Shown here one piece after another: positions 1 to 8,900 of a stretch of DNA of 52,627 nucleotides (position 1 is its first letter; each line of letters opens with the position of its first letter). The stretch comes from a bacterium. Its GTDB lineage: Bacteria; Acidobacteriota; Thermoanaerobaculia; Multivoradales; J023. The position numbers were made by a program, and so were the translations under genes. Below the pieces are notes generated by a model. That model was not told the DNA's origin, made no database searches, and saw only the letters and a list, made by a program, of their open reading frames with translations. Location: NCBI GenBank assembly GCA_024226315.1, contig JAAELT010000181.1, forward strand, positions 1-52,627, in the 5' to 3' direction.

Positions 1-47
1 AGGACGCCGTTCTTGTTTTCGGGGATGTAGCGCGCGGGTCGGCCCAT
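1..47 (-). CDS. REP-associated (Y1-type) transposase, 5' tip only
   Basis: Sixteen codons are visible before the window edge, reading MGRPARYIPENKNGVL. They match 14 of 16 residues at the start of the complete transposase at 17964-19055, which begins MGRPARFIPENKDGVL. The DNA just upstream (about 48-120) also resembles the leader of that copy: both contain a tata-rich stretch followed by ccggcctccg or acggcctccg. This is therefore the beginning of a second family member lying mostly outside the window, on the same strand. Whether it is intact cannot be seen. Confidence 0.8.
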   Translation of the reverse strand, partial: MGRPARYIPENKNGV

Positions 48-404
48 GTCCGTCTCCAGTCGCCTGCACTTGTGGCAAGCGCTACCTATATAAGACGCAA
101 AACCGGCCTCCGTTCTTGAGCTCCAGCTGAAGAAAGTCTCACTCAGGGGCGGAACTGCAACGCTGGTCTTGGTGTTGCCGTCTGTTGCCGGCAGCGGTCA
201 CGGCGGGGAAAGAGTTGCGGTGTGCTGCCCCCACAGTGCCCCCCTGCCACCGCGACGGCCGTGCGTGATAGGCTACTCCCTCATGGGCATGACGGGAGTA
301 AACACCTGCCACTCAAGCACTTACGAGGCGCCTCTCGCCAAGAGATCGGCGCTCAATCCGGGCCTAGGGGCCCGTTGACTACGACCCTTTCAGGGTTGTG
401 AAGG
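48..404. other. Intergenic stretch with a cluster of hairpins, no assigned gene
   Basis: No convincing protein lies here. From about 270 on, four inverted repeats follow each other: 274-300 (7+4 bp stem with a one-base bulge and a gggc loop), 328-352, 359-374 (6 bp stem, tagg loop) and 381-398 (8 bp stem, loop ttc). The last one sits seven bases beyond the stop codon of the minus-strand gene at 405 and could be its terminator, but it lacks a clear T-tract. The cluster could be a structured RNA; I compared it by eye with 6S, tmRNA, RNase P, SRP RNA and cobalamin riboswitches and found no match. Confidence 0.4.
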
Positions 405-1115
405 CTATTCCTCGATGCGTTCGACGACCGGCGGCAGCTCGGTCTCGGCGCGCTGTAGATAGTCGGCGATGTCGGCCTCGAGGCGCAGCTCACGCGTCCA
501 GACGTCGATCTGCTCGTTGAGTCGTTCTTCCTGCAGCACGTCGCGGATCTGCGCCCGAACCGCTTCCAGCGCCGGCGCCTCGAGGCCTCGCCGCGTCATC
601 TCGGGAACCAGGACATCGTCGTAATAGGTGCCGATGTCCTCGGGACTGATGAATACACGCGGCCCGAGTCTCTTCTGGACGTAGACCAGCACCCGCAGCT
701 GGCGGGCGACCAGCAGCCGCAAACCATCGTCGTCGAGTCCCAGGCGGTCGAGGCTCTGTCGGAGCTCTCCCTCGTCCGCGAAGTTGGCCCGGATGAGCTC
801 GACCTGACGGTCGATCTCTTCCGGCGGCAGGGTGCCGAAGTCGTGCCGCTCGACCTCGTGCAGGCGCAGACGCTCGTCGATCAGGGCATCGAGAACCCGA
901 CGCTCGAGCATCTGATCGCTCTCGCCCGGCACGGTCTCGACGAGACCGAGCCCCACCGCTCGCCGGATATCGGACAGGAAGATTGGATCCTCGTCGACCA
1001 CCGCCACGAGCCGGTCTATCAGCACCGCCGGTGCGTCCTCGGGCGTGGATCGCGCCGCTGAGGCGACCGTCAGCAGGGCGATGACGATCCAGATCCGTCT
1101 CATGTCGAGATTCAT
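405..1115 (-). CDS. Secreted SurA N-terminal-domain-like chaperone (no PPIase domain)
   Basis: The 236-aa protein starts with a Sec signal peptide (basic MRR, hydrophobic core, cleavage near ASAARS). It then shows the pattern of the SurA N-terminal chaperone domain: the opening VDRLVAVVDEDPI-like segment, helices rich in Leu and Arg with DALIDERLRLHEVER (about 75-90), and a C-terminal helix returning after the VFISPEDIGTYYDD segment. The parvulin PPIase domain that normally follows is absent, so this is a short periplasmic SurA-like protein. SurA-type proteins escort unfolded outer-membrane proteins; that role here is inferred. It is divergent from rsmI with only 26 bp between the starts. An alternative start is the Met at residue 5. 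Confidence 0.65.
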   Translation of the reverse strand: MNLDMRRIWIVIALLTVASAARSTPEDAPAVLIDRLVAVVDEDPIFLSDIRRAVGLGLVETVPGESDQMLERRVLDALIDERLRLHEVERHDFGTLPPEEIDRQVELIRANFADEGELRQSLDRLGLDDDGLRLLVARQLRVLVYVQKRLGPRVFISPEDIGTYYDDVLVPEMTRRGLEAPALEAVRAQIRDVLQEERLNEQIDVWTRELRLEADIADYLQRAETELPPVVERIEE

Positions 1116-1141
1116 GTACCCTTCGAGACAGGCGGTTCCAA

Positions 1142-1825
1142 ATGAGTGGCAAGCTCCTGATCGTCAGCACCCCGATCGGCAACCTCGACGATATCTCACC
1201 GCGCGTGCGCGCGGCGATCGAGGAGGCCGACTTCGTCGCCTGCGAGGACACCCGGCACAGCGGCCGCTTGCTCGCGCACCTGGGGCTGAAGAAGCGCATG
1301 CTGTCGATGCACGATCACAACGAGCGCCGCCGCCTGCCGCAGCTCGTCACGGCGCTCGAGCAGGGGCTGGTGGTGGCGATCTTGTCCGACGCCGGCACGC
1401 CGCTGGTCAACGATCCGGGCTTCCTGCTGGTCCGCGAGGCGGCGCAGATGGGCGTTCGCATCGAACCGATTCCCGGCCCGTCGGCGATCCTGGCGGCGCT
1501 CGTGGTCTCGGCCCTGCCGCCGTATCCGTTCACCTTTGCCGGCTTCCCCCCGGCCAAGGGTGCCAAGCGACGCCGGTATTTCTTCCGCCGGTTCAAGGAC
1601 CTCGGCCACACCCTGATCTTCTTCGAGTCCCCCCACCGGCTGATTTCCTGCCTCCAGAACGCCCTGTCGGAGCTCGGCGATCGCCCGGTGGCGGTCTGCC
1701 GCGAGCTCACCAAGCTGCACGAAGAGATCCTGCGGGGTCCGCTGTCCGAGGTCCTCGCGGACCTGGCCAAACGGCCGAAGCTCAAGGGGGAGTTCGTGGT
1801 CGTGATCGGGAAGGGGGATTCTTAG
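1142..1825 (+). CDS. rsmI: 16S rRNA 2'-O-ribose C1402 methyltransferase RsmI
   Basis: The 227-aa protein has the full RsmI/YraL signature of the tetrapyrrole-methylase-like SAM-dependent fold: STPIGNLDDIS at the N-terminus, EDTRHSGRLL (about 34-43), the MHDHNE segment, the SDAGTPLVNDPG loop (about 81-92), PGPSAILAAL, GFPPAKG and the late FFESPHR and CRELTKLHEE motifs. RsmI uses SAM to methylate the ribose 2'-OH of C1402 in the 16S decoding centre. The protein stops right after the methylase core and lacks the extra C-terminal helical domain found in some homologues. The start is the ATG 26 bp from the divergent gene; the ribosome binding site is weak. Confidence 0.93.
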   Translation: MSGKLLIVSTPIGNLDDISPRVRAAIEEADFVACEDTRHSGRLLAHLGLKKRMLSMHDHNERRRLPQLVTALEQGLVVAILSDAGTPLVNDPGFLLVREAAQMGVRIEPIPGPSAILAALVVSALPPYPFTFAGFPPAKGAKRRRYFFRRFKDLGHTLIFFESPHRLISCLQNALSELGDRPVAVCRELTKLHEEILRGPLSEVLADLAKRPKLKGEFVVVIGKGDS

Positions 1826-1836
1826 CCCGCCCTCAA

Positions 1837-2199
1837 TCAAGCCAGCGGATTGACGACGTCCAGGTCAGGAATCCACTCGAAATCGTCTGCATTGGCTGTG
1901 AGAAGCTGCAACCCGTAGACTAGAGCAGTGGCACCTATCAGCGCGTCTCCCAGCCCAATACTTCTCTTCTGGCGCAGTCGGGTCGCCTGGTCCAGGATCT
2001 CAGTCGAGATCTGCAGGACCGGAGCCGCGATGAAGAAGTCCTCGAAGTAACCGCGGTCTCTCGCGGTGAGGCGATGGTAGCCAAGAACCTCTACGAAGCT
2101 GACGACTGAGGCCGCCGGGGCGTGCACGGCGATGAAACGCCGGAGATCTTCATGTTGCGGTAAGGCAGCATAGATGATGATGTTGCTGTCGATCAGCAC
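1837..2199 (-). CDS. vapC: PIN-domain toxin, VapC type
   Basis: The 120-aa protein has the compact PIN fold: MLIDSNIIIYA with the first catalytic Asp (D4), a central Glu in SFVEVLGY (about 37), then GLGDALIGATALVYGLQLLTANADDF with the later acidic residues. VapC toxins are Mg-dependent ribonucleases that usually cut tRNA or rRNA. It lies two bases downstream of its partner at 2202-2474 in the same direction, as in a type II toxin-antitoxin operon. All expected acidic residues are present, so it looks active. It converges on rsmI, with 11 bp between the two stop codons. Confidence 0.88.
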   Translation of the reverse strand: MLIDSNIIIYAALPQHEDLRRFIAVHAPAASVVSFVEVLGYHRLTARDRGYFEDFFIAAPVLQISTEILDQATRLRQKRSIGLGDALIGATALVYGLQLLTANADDFEWIPDLDVVNPLA

Positions 2200-2201
2200 G
2201 C

Positions 2202-2474
2202 TCAGCTTCTACCGGGTAGAGGCCGGTCCCGGCGGATCTCGCGCTGCCACCCGACCGGATCTTCGATGTCGGAGACAGCGCCGGAAGCAGCGAGTTTTTC
2301 CAAGGCTGCTGCCATACGCTCACCGGTGTCGGAGGCGCGCTGGGAGCTGAACCTGGCGTCAACCAGGACGGTCACCTCCACGGGCACGGCTTGCTTCTCG
2401 GAGATTTCCGGCGGTGCCTGTTCTCGCCATTCCAGGCGGCTGCCCCTCAGCAGGGCGCGATATGTGTTCAGCAT
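2202..2474 (-). CDS. Antitoxin partner of the PIN toxin
   Basis: This is a 90-aa protein with the start set at MLNTYRALLRG, because GAGG stands eight bases upstream of that ATG. Longer in-frame starts at 2516 and 2528 have no such site. The sequence resembles a recurrent family of PIN-toxin antitoxins: a short TYRALLRGSRLEW beta-hairpin, a VPVEVTVLV strand, a Met/Ala/Leu helix, and a tail ending DPVGWQREIRRDRPLPGR, which probably wraps the toxin. It precedes the toxin by two bases. DNA-binding autoregulation is expected of such pairs but no operator was found upstream. Confidence 0.7.
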   Translation of the reverse strand: MLNTYRALLRGSRLEWREQAPPEISEKQAVPVEVTVLVDARFSSQRASDTGERMAAALEKLAASGAVSDIEDPVGWQREIRRDRPLPGRS

Positions 2475-2597
2475 TGCGAGATCCTCACAGTCAGCTGCCT
2501 CGAATGACCTTATCATGCCGTCGGTCACGGCGCCGACGGCATCTTCATGAGCAAGGACTGACGGCTATGCCTCGACAGGGAATATCCGAACCGGTGC

Positions 2598-3080
2598 TCA
2601 CAACGGCTCGGAGGGCTCGGTGTCGTCATCCTCCTCGCCCTGCCTACCGACAGGTCGCTGTACGAAGACGCCGTCGACGCAGACGATGTCAGCGGCGAAG
2701 TCGTGGGTGATCGGTATGAGCTCGGCGTTCTGCAACTCGCCGTCCTTGCCCGGCGAGCGAAGCGTGTAGGTGGTGCCGCGCTGGTCCGCCTCGTAGGCGT
2801 AGGGGTGACTCCAGCCGTCCACGAGCGGCAGCTCCTTGATGTACTCCGGTTCCAGCTCCCCGGCCAGCTCCTGGACTTCCTCGACGGCCGGATACGACTG
2901 GTTGTCCACGGCGTAGCGCTCCAGCGCCGTGGCGATCGTGCGCATGTCCGCGATCGTCGCGCCCTGGCGGCCACGGTGCATCGCATTGAGCAGGCCCGGG
3001 ATGGCGATCGTCGCGATGGCGCTCACGATCGTCACCACGATCAGGACTTCGAGCAGCGAGAAACCTCGCGTGTGACGCAT
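2598..3080 (-). CDS. Type II secretion / type IV pilus-like pseudopilin, GspG-like
   Basis: The 160-aa protein begins MRHTRG followed by FSLLEVLIVVTIVSAIATIAIP. This is a class III prepilin leader cleaved between G6 and F7, with the conserved Glu at +5 of the mature protein and then a membrane helix. The globular part carries the GspG-like pattern: DMRTIATALERYAVDNQSYP, then a beta-rich segment with DGWSHPYAY. That places it with major pseudopilins that build the periplasmic pseudopilus. The C-terminal tail is acidic (GEEDDDTEPSEPL). No other secretion genes are adjacent except, possibly, the secretin-N-like protein at 4565. The exact system it serves is not visible. Confidence 0.8.
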   Translation of the reverse strand: MRHTRGFSLLEVLIVVTIVSAIATIAIPGLLNAMHRGRQGATIADMRTIATALERYAVDNQSYPAVEEVQELAGELEPEYIKELPLVDGWSHPYAYEADQRGTTYTLRSPGKDGELQNAELIPITHDFAADIVCVDGVFVQRPVGRQGEEDDDTEPSEPL

Positions 3081-3216
3081 GCTCCCCCTTCGGCCCGGTG
3101 GGCCGGTTGCAGACCGAGACGTCTGTGGACAGGTGTGGGGCAGCCAGGGATCCCTCGGTGCCGTGTTCCACCAGTTGGTACGCGGCGATCGGCCGTGGCG
3201 TCTATCCGCGGCCAGT

Positions 3217-4458
3217 TCAGGGCACCGCGGAGTCCCAGATCGACGTGTCGCCGGACTCGAAGCCGTCGGCGAAGATCAAATCGGGGGGCTCGCAGTCGCT
3301 GGCGCTCTCGAAGCGATGCACGCTCGATCCCTGGAGCAGGTAGAGCTCGCCGTCTTCGTCCTCACCGAAGCCGTAGATGCTGCCTCCGAGATCGTCCCAT
3401 TCTGTGAAGCTCCAGTTCCCGGGGCTGTCCTCGGTGCCGAAGAAGACCTTGGCGGTGCAGAAGTCGCCGAAGACGTAGGTTCCCCGCAGCCCCGTGATGC
3501 AGCCGCGATAGCGGAAGCCGCCGGTGATCGAGCAGTTGCCGCTGGTGTGCGGGTAGACCATGACCGGCTCGACGAAAGTGCCGGAGCAACCACCGGGGCC
3601 GGCGATGTCACCCTCGCGACAGTTCCAGCCGTAGTTCAGACCGCCGGGACCGCCGGCGTCCTCGAACGAGACCTCCTCGCGCGAGCCGGCGCCGACGTCG
3701 GCGATCAGCAGGTCGCCGGTGTCGCGGTCGAAGCTCCAGCGGTAGGGGTTGCGGAAGCCGATGCCCCAGATCTCGTCGAGCTCGGGACCGCCGACGAACG
3801 GGTTGTCGGCGGGGATGGTGTAGGGCTGCGGGCAGCTGGAGGTGTCACACGGGTCGATGCGCAGCATCTTGCCGAGCAGGTTGGAGGTGTTCTGCGAGGT
3901 GGCGCTCGAGGCACCGTCTCCCATGCCGATGTAGAGGTAGCCGTCGGGACCGAAGTGGATGTCGCCGCCGTTGTGATTGGCCGCCGGCTGGCCGATGGTC
4001 AGGATCTCGACCCGCGAGGTTTCGTCGGCGTCGTCAGGGTCACCAGCGGATACCTCGAAACGGTCGATCACCGTCGTCAAAGCATCACCGCCGGTTCCGG
4101 TGCGCGTGTAGTTGACGTAGAAGTAACCGTTGGTCGCGAAGTCCGGATGGAAAGCGAGGCCCAGCAGGCCGCCCTCGAAGGTGGTGTCGACGTCGGAGAT
4201 GATATTCAGGAAGGGTGATCCCAGGAGCCCGGTTCCCGGCTCGTAGATCAGGATCGTACCGTCGCGCTCGACGATGAACAGGCGATCCGTGCCATCGGCG
4301 GCATTGCGCGCGGCCAGCGGCGTGGAGACCGCGATTCCGAGCGAATTCAGCGCCAGGTCACCGGGCGGTTGGGCGTCGACGGAAGCCGCCGAAGCGGTCA
4401 GAAGAAGCAGGGTGGCAAGAATCGGCACGGCGGACAGGGTTCGGGCCAGATGGGACAC
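3217..4458 (-). CDS. Secreted PQQ-dependent sugar (glucose/sorbosone) dehydrogenase-like beta-propeller
   Basis: The 413-aa protein has a signal peptide (cleavage near VDAQP) and a six-bladed propeller of the soluble glucose/sorbosone dehydrogenase family. Landmarks are RLFIVERDGTI, GGLLGLAFHPDFATNGYFYVNYT, ANHNGGDIHFGPDGYLYIGMGDG, LLGKMLRID, IWGIGFRNPYRWSFD and GGLNYGWNCREG. The His in NHNGG and the Arg in GFRNPYRWSF match PQQ-contacting positions of the family. It would oxidise an aldose or similar substrate in the periplasm or outside the cell; the substrate cannot be told. The last residues, FADGFESGDTSIW, look like a recurrent C-terminal tag of secreted proteins. The cysteine-rich second half suggests disulfides. 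Confidence 0.85.
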   Translation of the reverse strand: MSHLARTLSAVPILATLLLLTASAASVDAQPPGDLALNSLGIAVSTPLAARNAADGTDRLFIVERDGTILIYEPGTGLLGSPFLNIISDVDTTFEGGLLGLAFHPDFATNGYFYVNYTRTGTGGDALTTVIDRFEVSAGDPDDADETSRVEILTIGQPAANHNGGDIHFGPDGYLYIGMGDGASSATSQNTSNLLGKMLRIDPCDTSSCPQPYTIPADNPFVGGPELDEIWGIGFRNPYRWSFDRDTGDLLIADVGAGSREEVSFEDAGGPGGLNYGWNCREGDIAGPGGCSGTFVEPVMVYPHTSGNCSITGGFRYRGCITGLRGTYVFGDFCTAKVFFGTEDSPGNWSFTEWDDLGGSIYGFGEDEDGELYLLQGSSVHRFESASDCEPPDLIFADGFESGDTSIWDSAVP

Positions 4459-4564
4459 TTTACTCTCCTGTGTGGGCTTTGACGGGGTTTGTTGGAACGT
4501 GTATAGCCAATTGTCAATGTATCAGACGATCGGCTCCGCGGGGAACTTTGGTGGCGAAGAAAGC

Positions 4565-5248
4565 TCAGCCGATGGGCTGTCCGGGCACCAGCCGGTTCCA
4601 CAGCTCTACGCAGCGCCACGCCAGAGCTCGCGGATCTTCGCTCGCCGCCTCCGGCACGTCGATTTCGGTCAGCACCCGAGAGAAATAGAGCAGCATCGGT
4701 CGGGTGTCGCGGATCGTCAGCTTGCCGGCCTCGGCGTGGATCGTGCCGCCGGGGCTCGGCACCCCCGCGGCGGGGTGGTAGAGCGCCTTGGCCACCACCG
4801 CGGCGTCGGCATAGCGCGGCTCGAGTCTCACCGTCACCATGTCGCCTGCCAGGGAGCGAACGGACGTCGCGGAGCTCGCGCCGACGTTCACCTTGCCGCC
4901 GGTGATCTCCATGCCCAGACCATTGATCTTGAGGATCGCCTCGAGCGCCTGGTCCCACGGCACGCCCTTGAGCTCGACGGTGACCTTGCCCTGGATCCCC
5001 GGCTGGATGATGAGGTTGAAGCCGCCGATCTCGGCGAAGCTGCGCAGCACCTCCACCAGGTCGGCGTCTTTCAGCGACAGGTTGATCGGCTCGCCGTAGT
5101 ACTGTTTCTGGTGGGGGCTGCGGTGGGCCTCGATCCACTTCTCGCCGGGGGTCCTTCCCTCGCCGGCCATGGCCGTGCCGGCAAGAGGCAAGACGGCGAA
5201 GGCCAGGGCCAGGGCAAGGCTGCCGCGCATGTCTCGACGATCGTTCAT
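4565..5248 (-). CDS. Exported secretin/TonB short N-terminal (STN) domain protein
   Basis: The start is placed at MNDRRDMRG because GGAG lies six bases upstream of that ATG. The 227-aa protein has a signal peptide ending TAMA. Around residues 50-110 it has an STN domain like that of PilQ/GspD: the segment INLSLKDADLVEVLRSFAEIGGFNLIIQ, then GKVTVELKGVPWDQALEAILKINGLGM. Full-length secretins continue with N1 repeats and a beta-barrel gate, but here only a degenerate beta domain and short tail follow, so this is not a pore-forming secretin. It may be a periplasmic accessory of a pilus or type II system, possibly linked to the pseudopilin nearby. Confidence 0.7.
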   Translation of the reverse strand: MNDRRDMRGSLALALAFAVLPLAGTAMAGEGRTPGEKWIEAHRSPHQKQYYGEPINLSLKDADLVEVLRSFAEIGGFNLIIQPGIQGKVTVELKGVPWDQALEAILKINGLGMEITGGKVNVGASSATSVRSLAGDMVTVRLEPRYADAAVVAKALYHPAAGVPSPGGTIHAEAGKLTIRDTRPMLLYFSRVLTEIDVPEAASEDPRALAWRCVELWNRLVPGQPIG

Positions 5249-5444
5249 TTCGGTCTCCGTGGTCATGCTATCCCGCCGGACCGGCACGCCGTTGACCGAG
5301 GCATTGCCGCTCAAGGCGTCGATCAGGGCAGTCTGGCGATTATAGACGCCCGTCGGGAGAACCTGTTCGGTCGGACTGACTCGGGCGCTCGGGCGGGGGT
5401 GCGTTATGATCTGCGGCGTTCCCCTGATTTCGAGGACCACCCAG

Positions 5445-5933
5445 ATGAGGACCCTCCATCCGATCGTCTCGGCGTTGTTGCTGACCTTTTTGGCAACCTG
5501 CGGTCCCGAGAGGTTTTCGGATCCACCTGCCGGCCCGCTCACCGCGGCTCCCCGGCAGGAGCTCTCCTGCCGCGCCTGGCGCCCGCTCGATAGCGGCAAC
5601 AACATGGCCTCGTTCCGCGGCCTGTCCGCGGTCGACGACGACGTGGTTTGGGTGAGCGGCACGGGCGGCACCTGGGGCCTCTCGACGGACGGCGGTGCGA
5701 CCTGGAACCGGGTGGCGACGGAAAGCCTGCCGCCGGCGTACGGTGGTGAGGCCGGGTTCGCCGCCAGCGGCAGTGGCCTCACCGTCCTGGCCGGAGGGCA
5801 CGCCTGGTTCGGCAGCGGTGGCCCGCACCCCCGGATCTTCCACTCGTCGGACCACGGTCTGACCTGGCAAGCGGAGGACGGGCGGCTCGCCCGGCTGAGC
5901 GAGGCGCCCGCGCCCGGGGCGGAAGGTCCGTGA
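5445..5933 (+). pseudogene. BNR-repeat/YCF48-like lipoprotein remnant with internal deletion and lost C-terminus
   Basis: The reading frame begins MRTLHPIVSALLLTFLATCG, a lipoprotein-like leader, and continues with WRPLDSGNNMASFRGLSAVDDDVVWVSGTGG, the opening of a family of about 360-aa BNR-repeat proteins. It then jumps from the first blade (LSTDGGATWNRV) to a late one (ESLPPAYGGEAGFAASGSGL, WFGSGG, HSSDHGLTW). In the family as I recall it, about 90 residues lie between these points. The end is also missing: translation runs into the GTGA overlap with the kinase gene. I read it as an in-frame deleted remnant. A short functional protein is possible, since there is no premature stop. Confidence 0.6.
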
Positions 5934-8900
5934 ACCCGGGCCGCGACAAGCCGACCGACGCCAGCGCGAGACCGCTTGCGTCCGATGGCGAAGTGCCGGC
6001 CACGGACGACGCCACGCAGACGTACCGAAGCACGAAGAGCACGCCGCGCGCCCCGTCGGCGTTCACGCCCGGGCAGATCGTCGACCATCGCTACCGAGTC
6101 GACTTCTGCCTGGGGCGTGGCGGCATGAGCGAAGTGTGGCGGGCGTTCGACCTCAAGCTGCAGGTCGTGGTCGCGCTCAAGACGCTGCTCGACGCGCACG
6201 AGGGCGACGAACGGGTGCGCGATCTGCCGCGCCACGAGGTACGCGCCGCGCGCCAGGTGATCTCGCCCAACGTCTGCCGGATCTTCGACCTGGTGATCGC
6301 CGACGGCAAGGAGCTGGTGTCGATGGAATACATCGATGGCCAGACCCTGTCTCAAAGGCTGCGCGCCGGGGACCCAATGGAGCTGCGCGCGGCTGCCGAC
6401 ATCGCCTCGCAATCCCTGGCGGGCCTGGAGGCGATCCACCGCGCGGGCCTGGTACACCGCGATCTCAAGCCCGCGAACGTGATGATCACGCGTACCGGCC
6501 GGGTACTGGTGATGGATTTCGGCATCGCCAAACGCCCGCGCCTCGAAGAGGCCGGCACGACGGTCGGTACGCCGGCCTACATGTCGCCGGAGCGGTTGTT
6601 CGGCGGCGAAGTCGACGCGCGCAGCGATGTCTTCGCCGCCGGTGTGTTGCTGGCCGAGCTGATCAATTGTGCCGACCCCCGAGGCCCGATGTCGCGCAAG
6701 GCGCTGTGGAAAGGTGTCCGTGCGATGCCTCCACGATTGCCCAAGTCGCCGTGGCGCGACGTGCTGCTCCGTGCTGTCGATCCTGATCCGGACTGCCGGT
6801 TCGCGTCGGCGAGCGCCCTGGCTCGGGCCCTGGAGGACGTGACCCTCGCGGCCGAAGGAGTCGAGGATCACTCGCCGTATCCCGGTCTGGCGGCCTTCAC
6901 CCGTCGAGACGCCGACTATTTCTTCGGCCGTGAGGCGGAGGTCGAGGCGGTGGTGGAGAAGCTAGGCCGCTTGCACCTGCAAGCGATCATCGGCCCGTCG
7001 GGCACCGGCAAGAGCTCTTTCCTCCGTGCCGGTCTGATCCCGGCGCTGGGCGGCGATTGGGGTTGCGTGATCTGTCATCCGGGCTCGGCACCGCTGGCAG
7101 CCCTCGGCCGGGCGCTGGCGCCGGCGTTGGCCGACGACACCGACGCGGTGCTCGAGCTGCAGCACTTCGACGAGCCGGGAGTGGCGCTTGCCGAGCTCGG
7201 GCGCTGGCGCCGTCGGCACAAGGCGGCGCTCGTCATCGTCGACCAGTTCGAGGAGCTCTTCACCCTGGGCGACGAAGATGCACAGGCCCGGTTTTCCCGA
7301 TTCCTGGGGCGGGCGGCGGTCGAGGCCGACGTGCGGGTTCTGCTGGCGATGCGCGACGATTTCCTCTACCAATGCCAGACCCAACCGGCTTTGGCGCCGA
7401 TCTTCGCCGGCCTGACGCCGATCTCGACGCTGGCTGGCCCGGCCCTGCGCCGCGCCCTGGTGCAGCCGGCGCTTCTGTGCGGCTACCGGTTCGAAGACGA
7501 GGCTCTGGTCGAAGAGATGATCGGCGAGGTCACGCAGGAGCGCGGCGCGTTGCCGCTCCTGGCGTTCGCCGCCGCCAGCCTCTGGGAGCAGCGCGACCGC
7601 GAGCGCGGCCTGCTGACCCGCTCGGCCTACGAGCGTATCGGTGGCGTCAGCGGTGCACTGGCGCAGCACGCGGAGGTGGCTCTCAGGCGGATCGGTCGCG
7701 AGCGTCTGCCGCTGGTGCGCGAGCTCTTCCGTAACCTGGTGACGGCCGAGGGCACGCGCGCGGCGTGTTCGGTCGGCGAGCTGCTGTCGCTGTTCGGCGA
7801 GCGCGCCGAGGACGGCCGTGCGGTGTTGCAGGCGCTGATCGACGGGCGACTGTTGACCACCTTCGAGGTGACGGCGGAGAAGACACTTCCGGAGGAAGAG
7901 CACCGGCGGGTGGAGATCATCCACGAGTCGTTGCTATCGGCCTGGCCGCGCCTGGTGCGGTGGCGCACCCAGGACGCTGACGGCGCTCAACTGCGCGATC
8001 AGCTACGACAGGCCGCCCATCTGTGGGAGTCGCGCGGCAGGCCGGCGGATCTGTTGTGGCGGGGCACCTCGTGGCGCGAGCTCGAGGTCTGGCGCGAGCA
8101 TTATCCGGGGGCGTTGACCGCTCTCGAAGAAGAATATCTGGCGGCGATGGGCGAGCGCGCCGGGCGGCGTCAACGGCGGCGCCGGGCGGCGCTGGCGGCG
8201 GTCCTGGCGGTGCTGCTCGGCGTGACGGCGGTCATCGGCACCCTGTGGCGGCGGTCCGAGTCGGCGCGTGCTCGCAGCGAGGCCGCGCGCCTGTTGGCGA
8301 TCGGTCGTCTCGAGCTCGAGCACAGTCCTTCCGGCGCGGTCGCCTACGCGCTGGCCAGCCTGGAGCTCGCCGACGACCCCGAGTCCCGCCTGTTCGCACT
8401 CGAAGCCCTGTGGCGCGGACCGACGGCCCTGTGCTCCGACACCAGTCAAGAGCGGGCAGCCTGGGGGCTCGACTTCAGCCCGGACGGCGGTTGGCTGGCG
8501 GTCCGGGCCTCGGGTGAGCTCGAGCTGTGGCCTCGGGACGGTGGCGAACCCGTGATCGTCGGCGGGGACGAGGACGCGATTTCGGCGTTCAGGTTCGGCT
8601 CGGAATCGAAGGTGCTGGTCACGTCGTCCCACGAGGGCCGTTCCGCCACCATCCGTTTCTGGTCGGTGCCGGAGGTCGAGCCGTTGCGATCCCTGGCCTT
8701 CGACGGCCTGTTGTTCTGGGATCTTTCCGCCGATCGCACCAAGATGATCATGGGCCTGGAGAGTGGCGATACCGCGATCTTCCAGTCCTGGCCTCTGGCC
8801 GGGGGCGCGCCGACCAACCTCGGCCGGTTCGAGCTACGAGATTTCGAGATCGACCAGATCGCCCCGGCCGCCACCCGGATTCTCTACGCCGGGAGCGCCG

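Noticed and set aside
150..380. Cobalamin riboswitch or 6S RNA
   Set aside because: The words gtgcc, ctgccact and a late terminator-like hairpin first suggested this, but the conserved core elements of either RNA are missing. It is kept only as an unassigned structured stretch.
4565..6871. 768-codon version of the STN-domain protein
   Set aside because: Everything upstream of 5248 is antisense to the kinase and the BNR remnant. A proper ribosome binding site and signal peptide begin at MNDRRDMRG.
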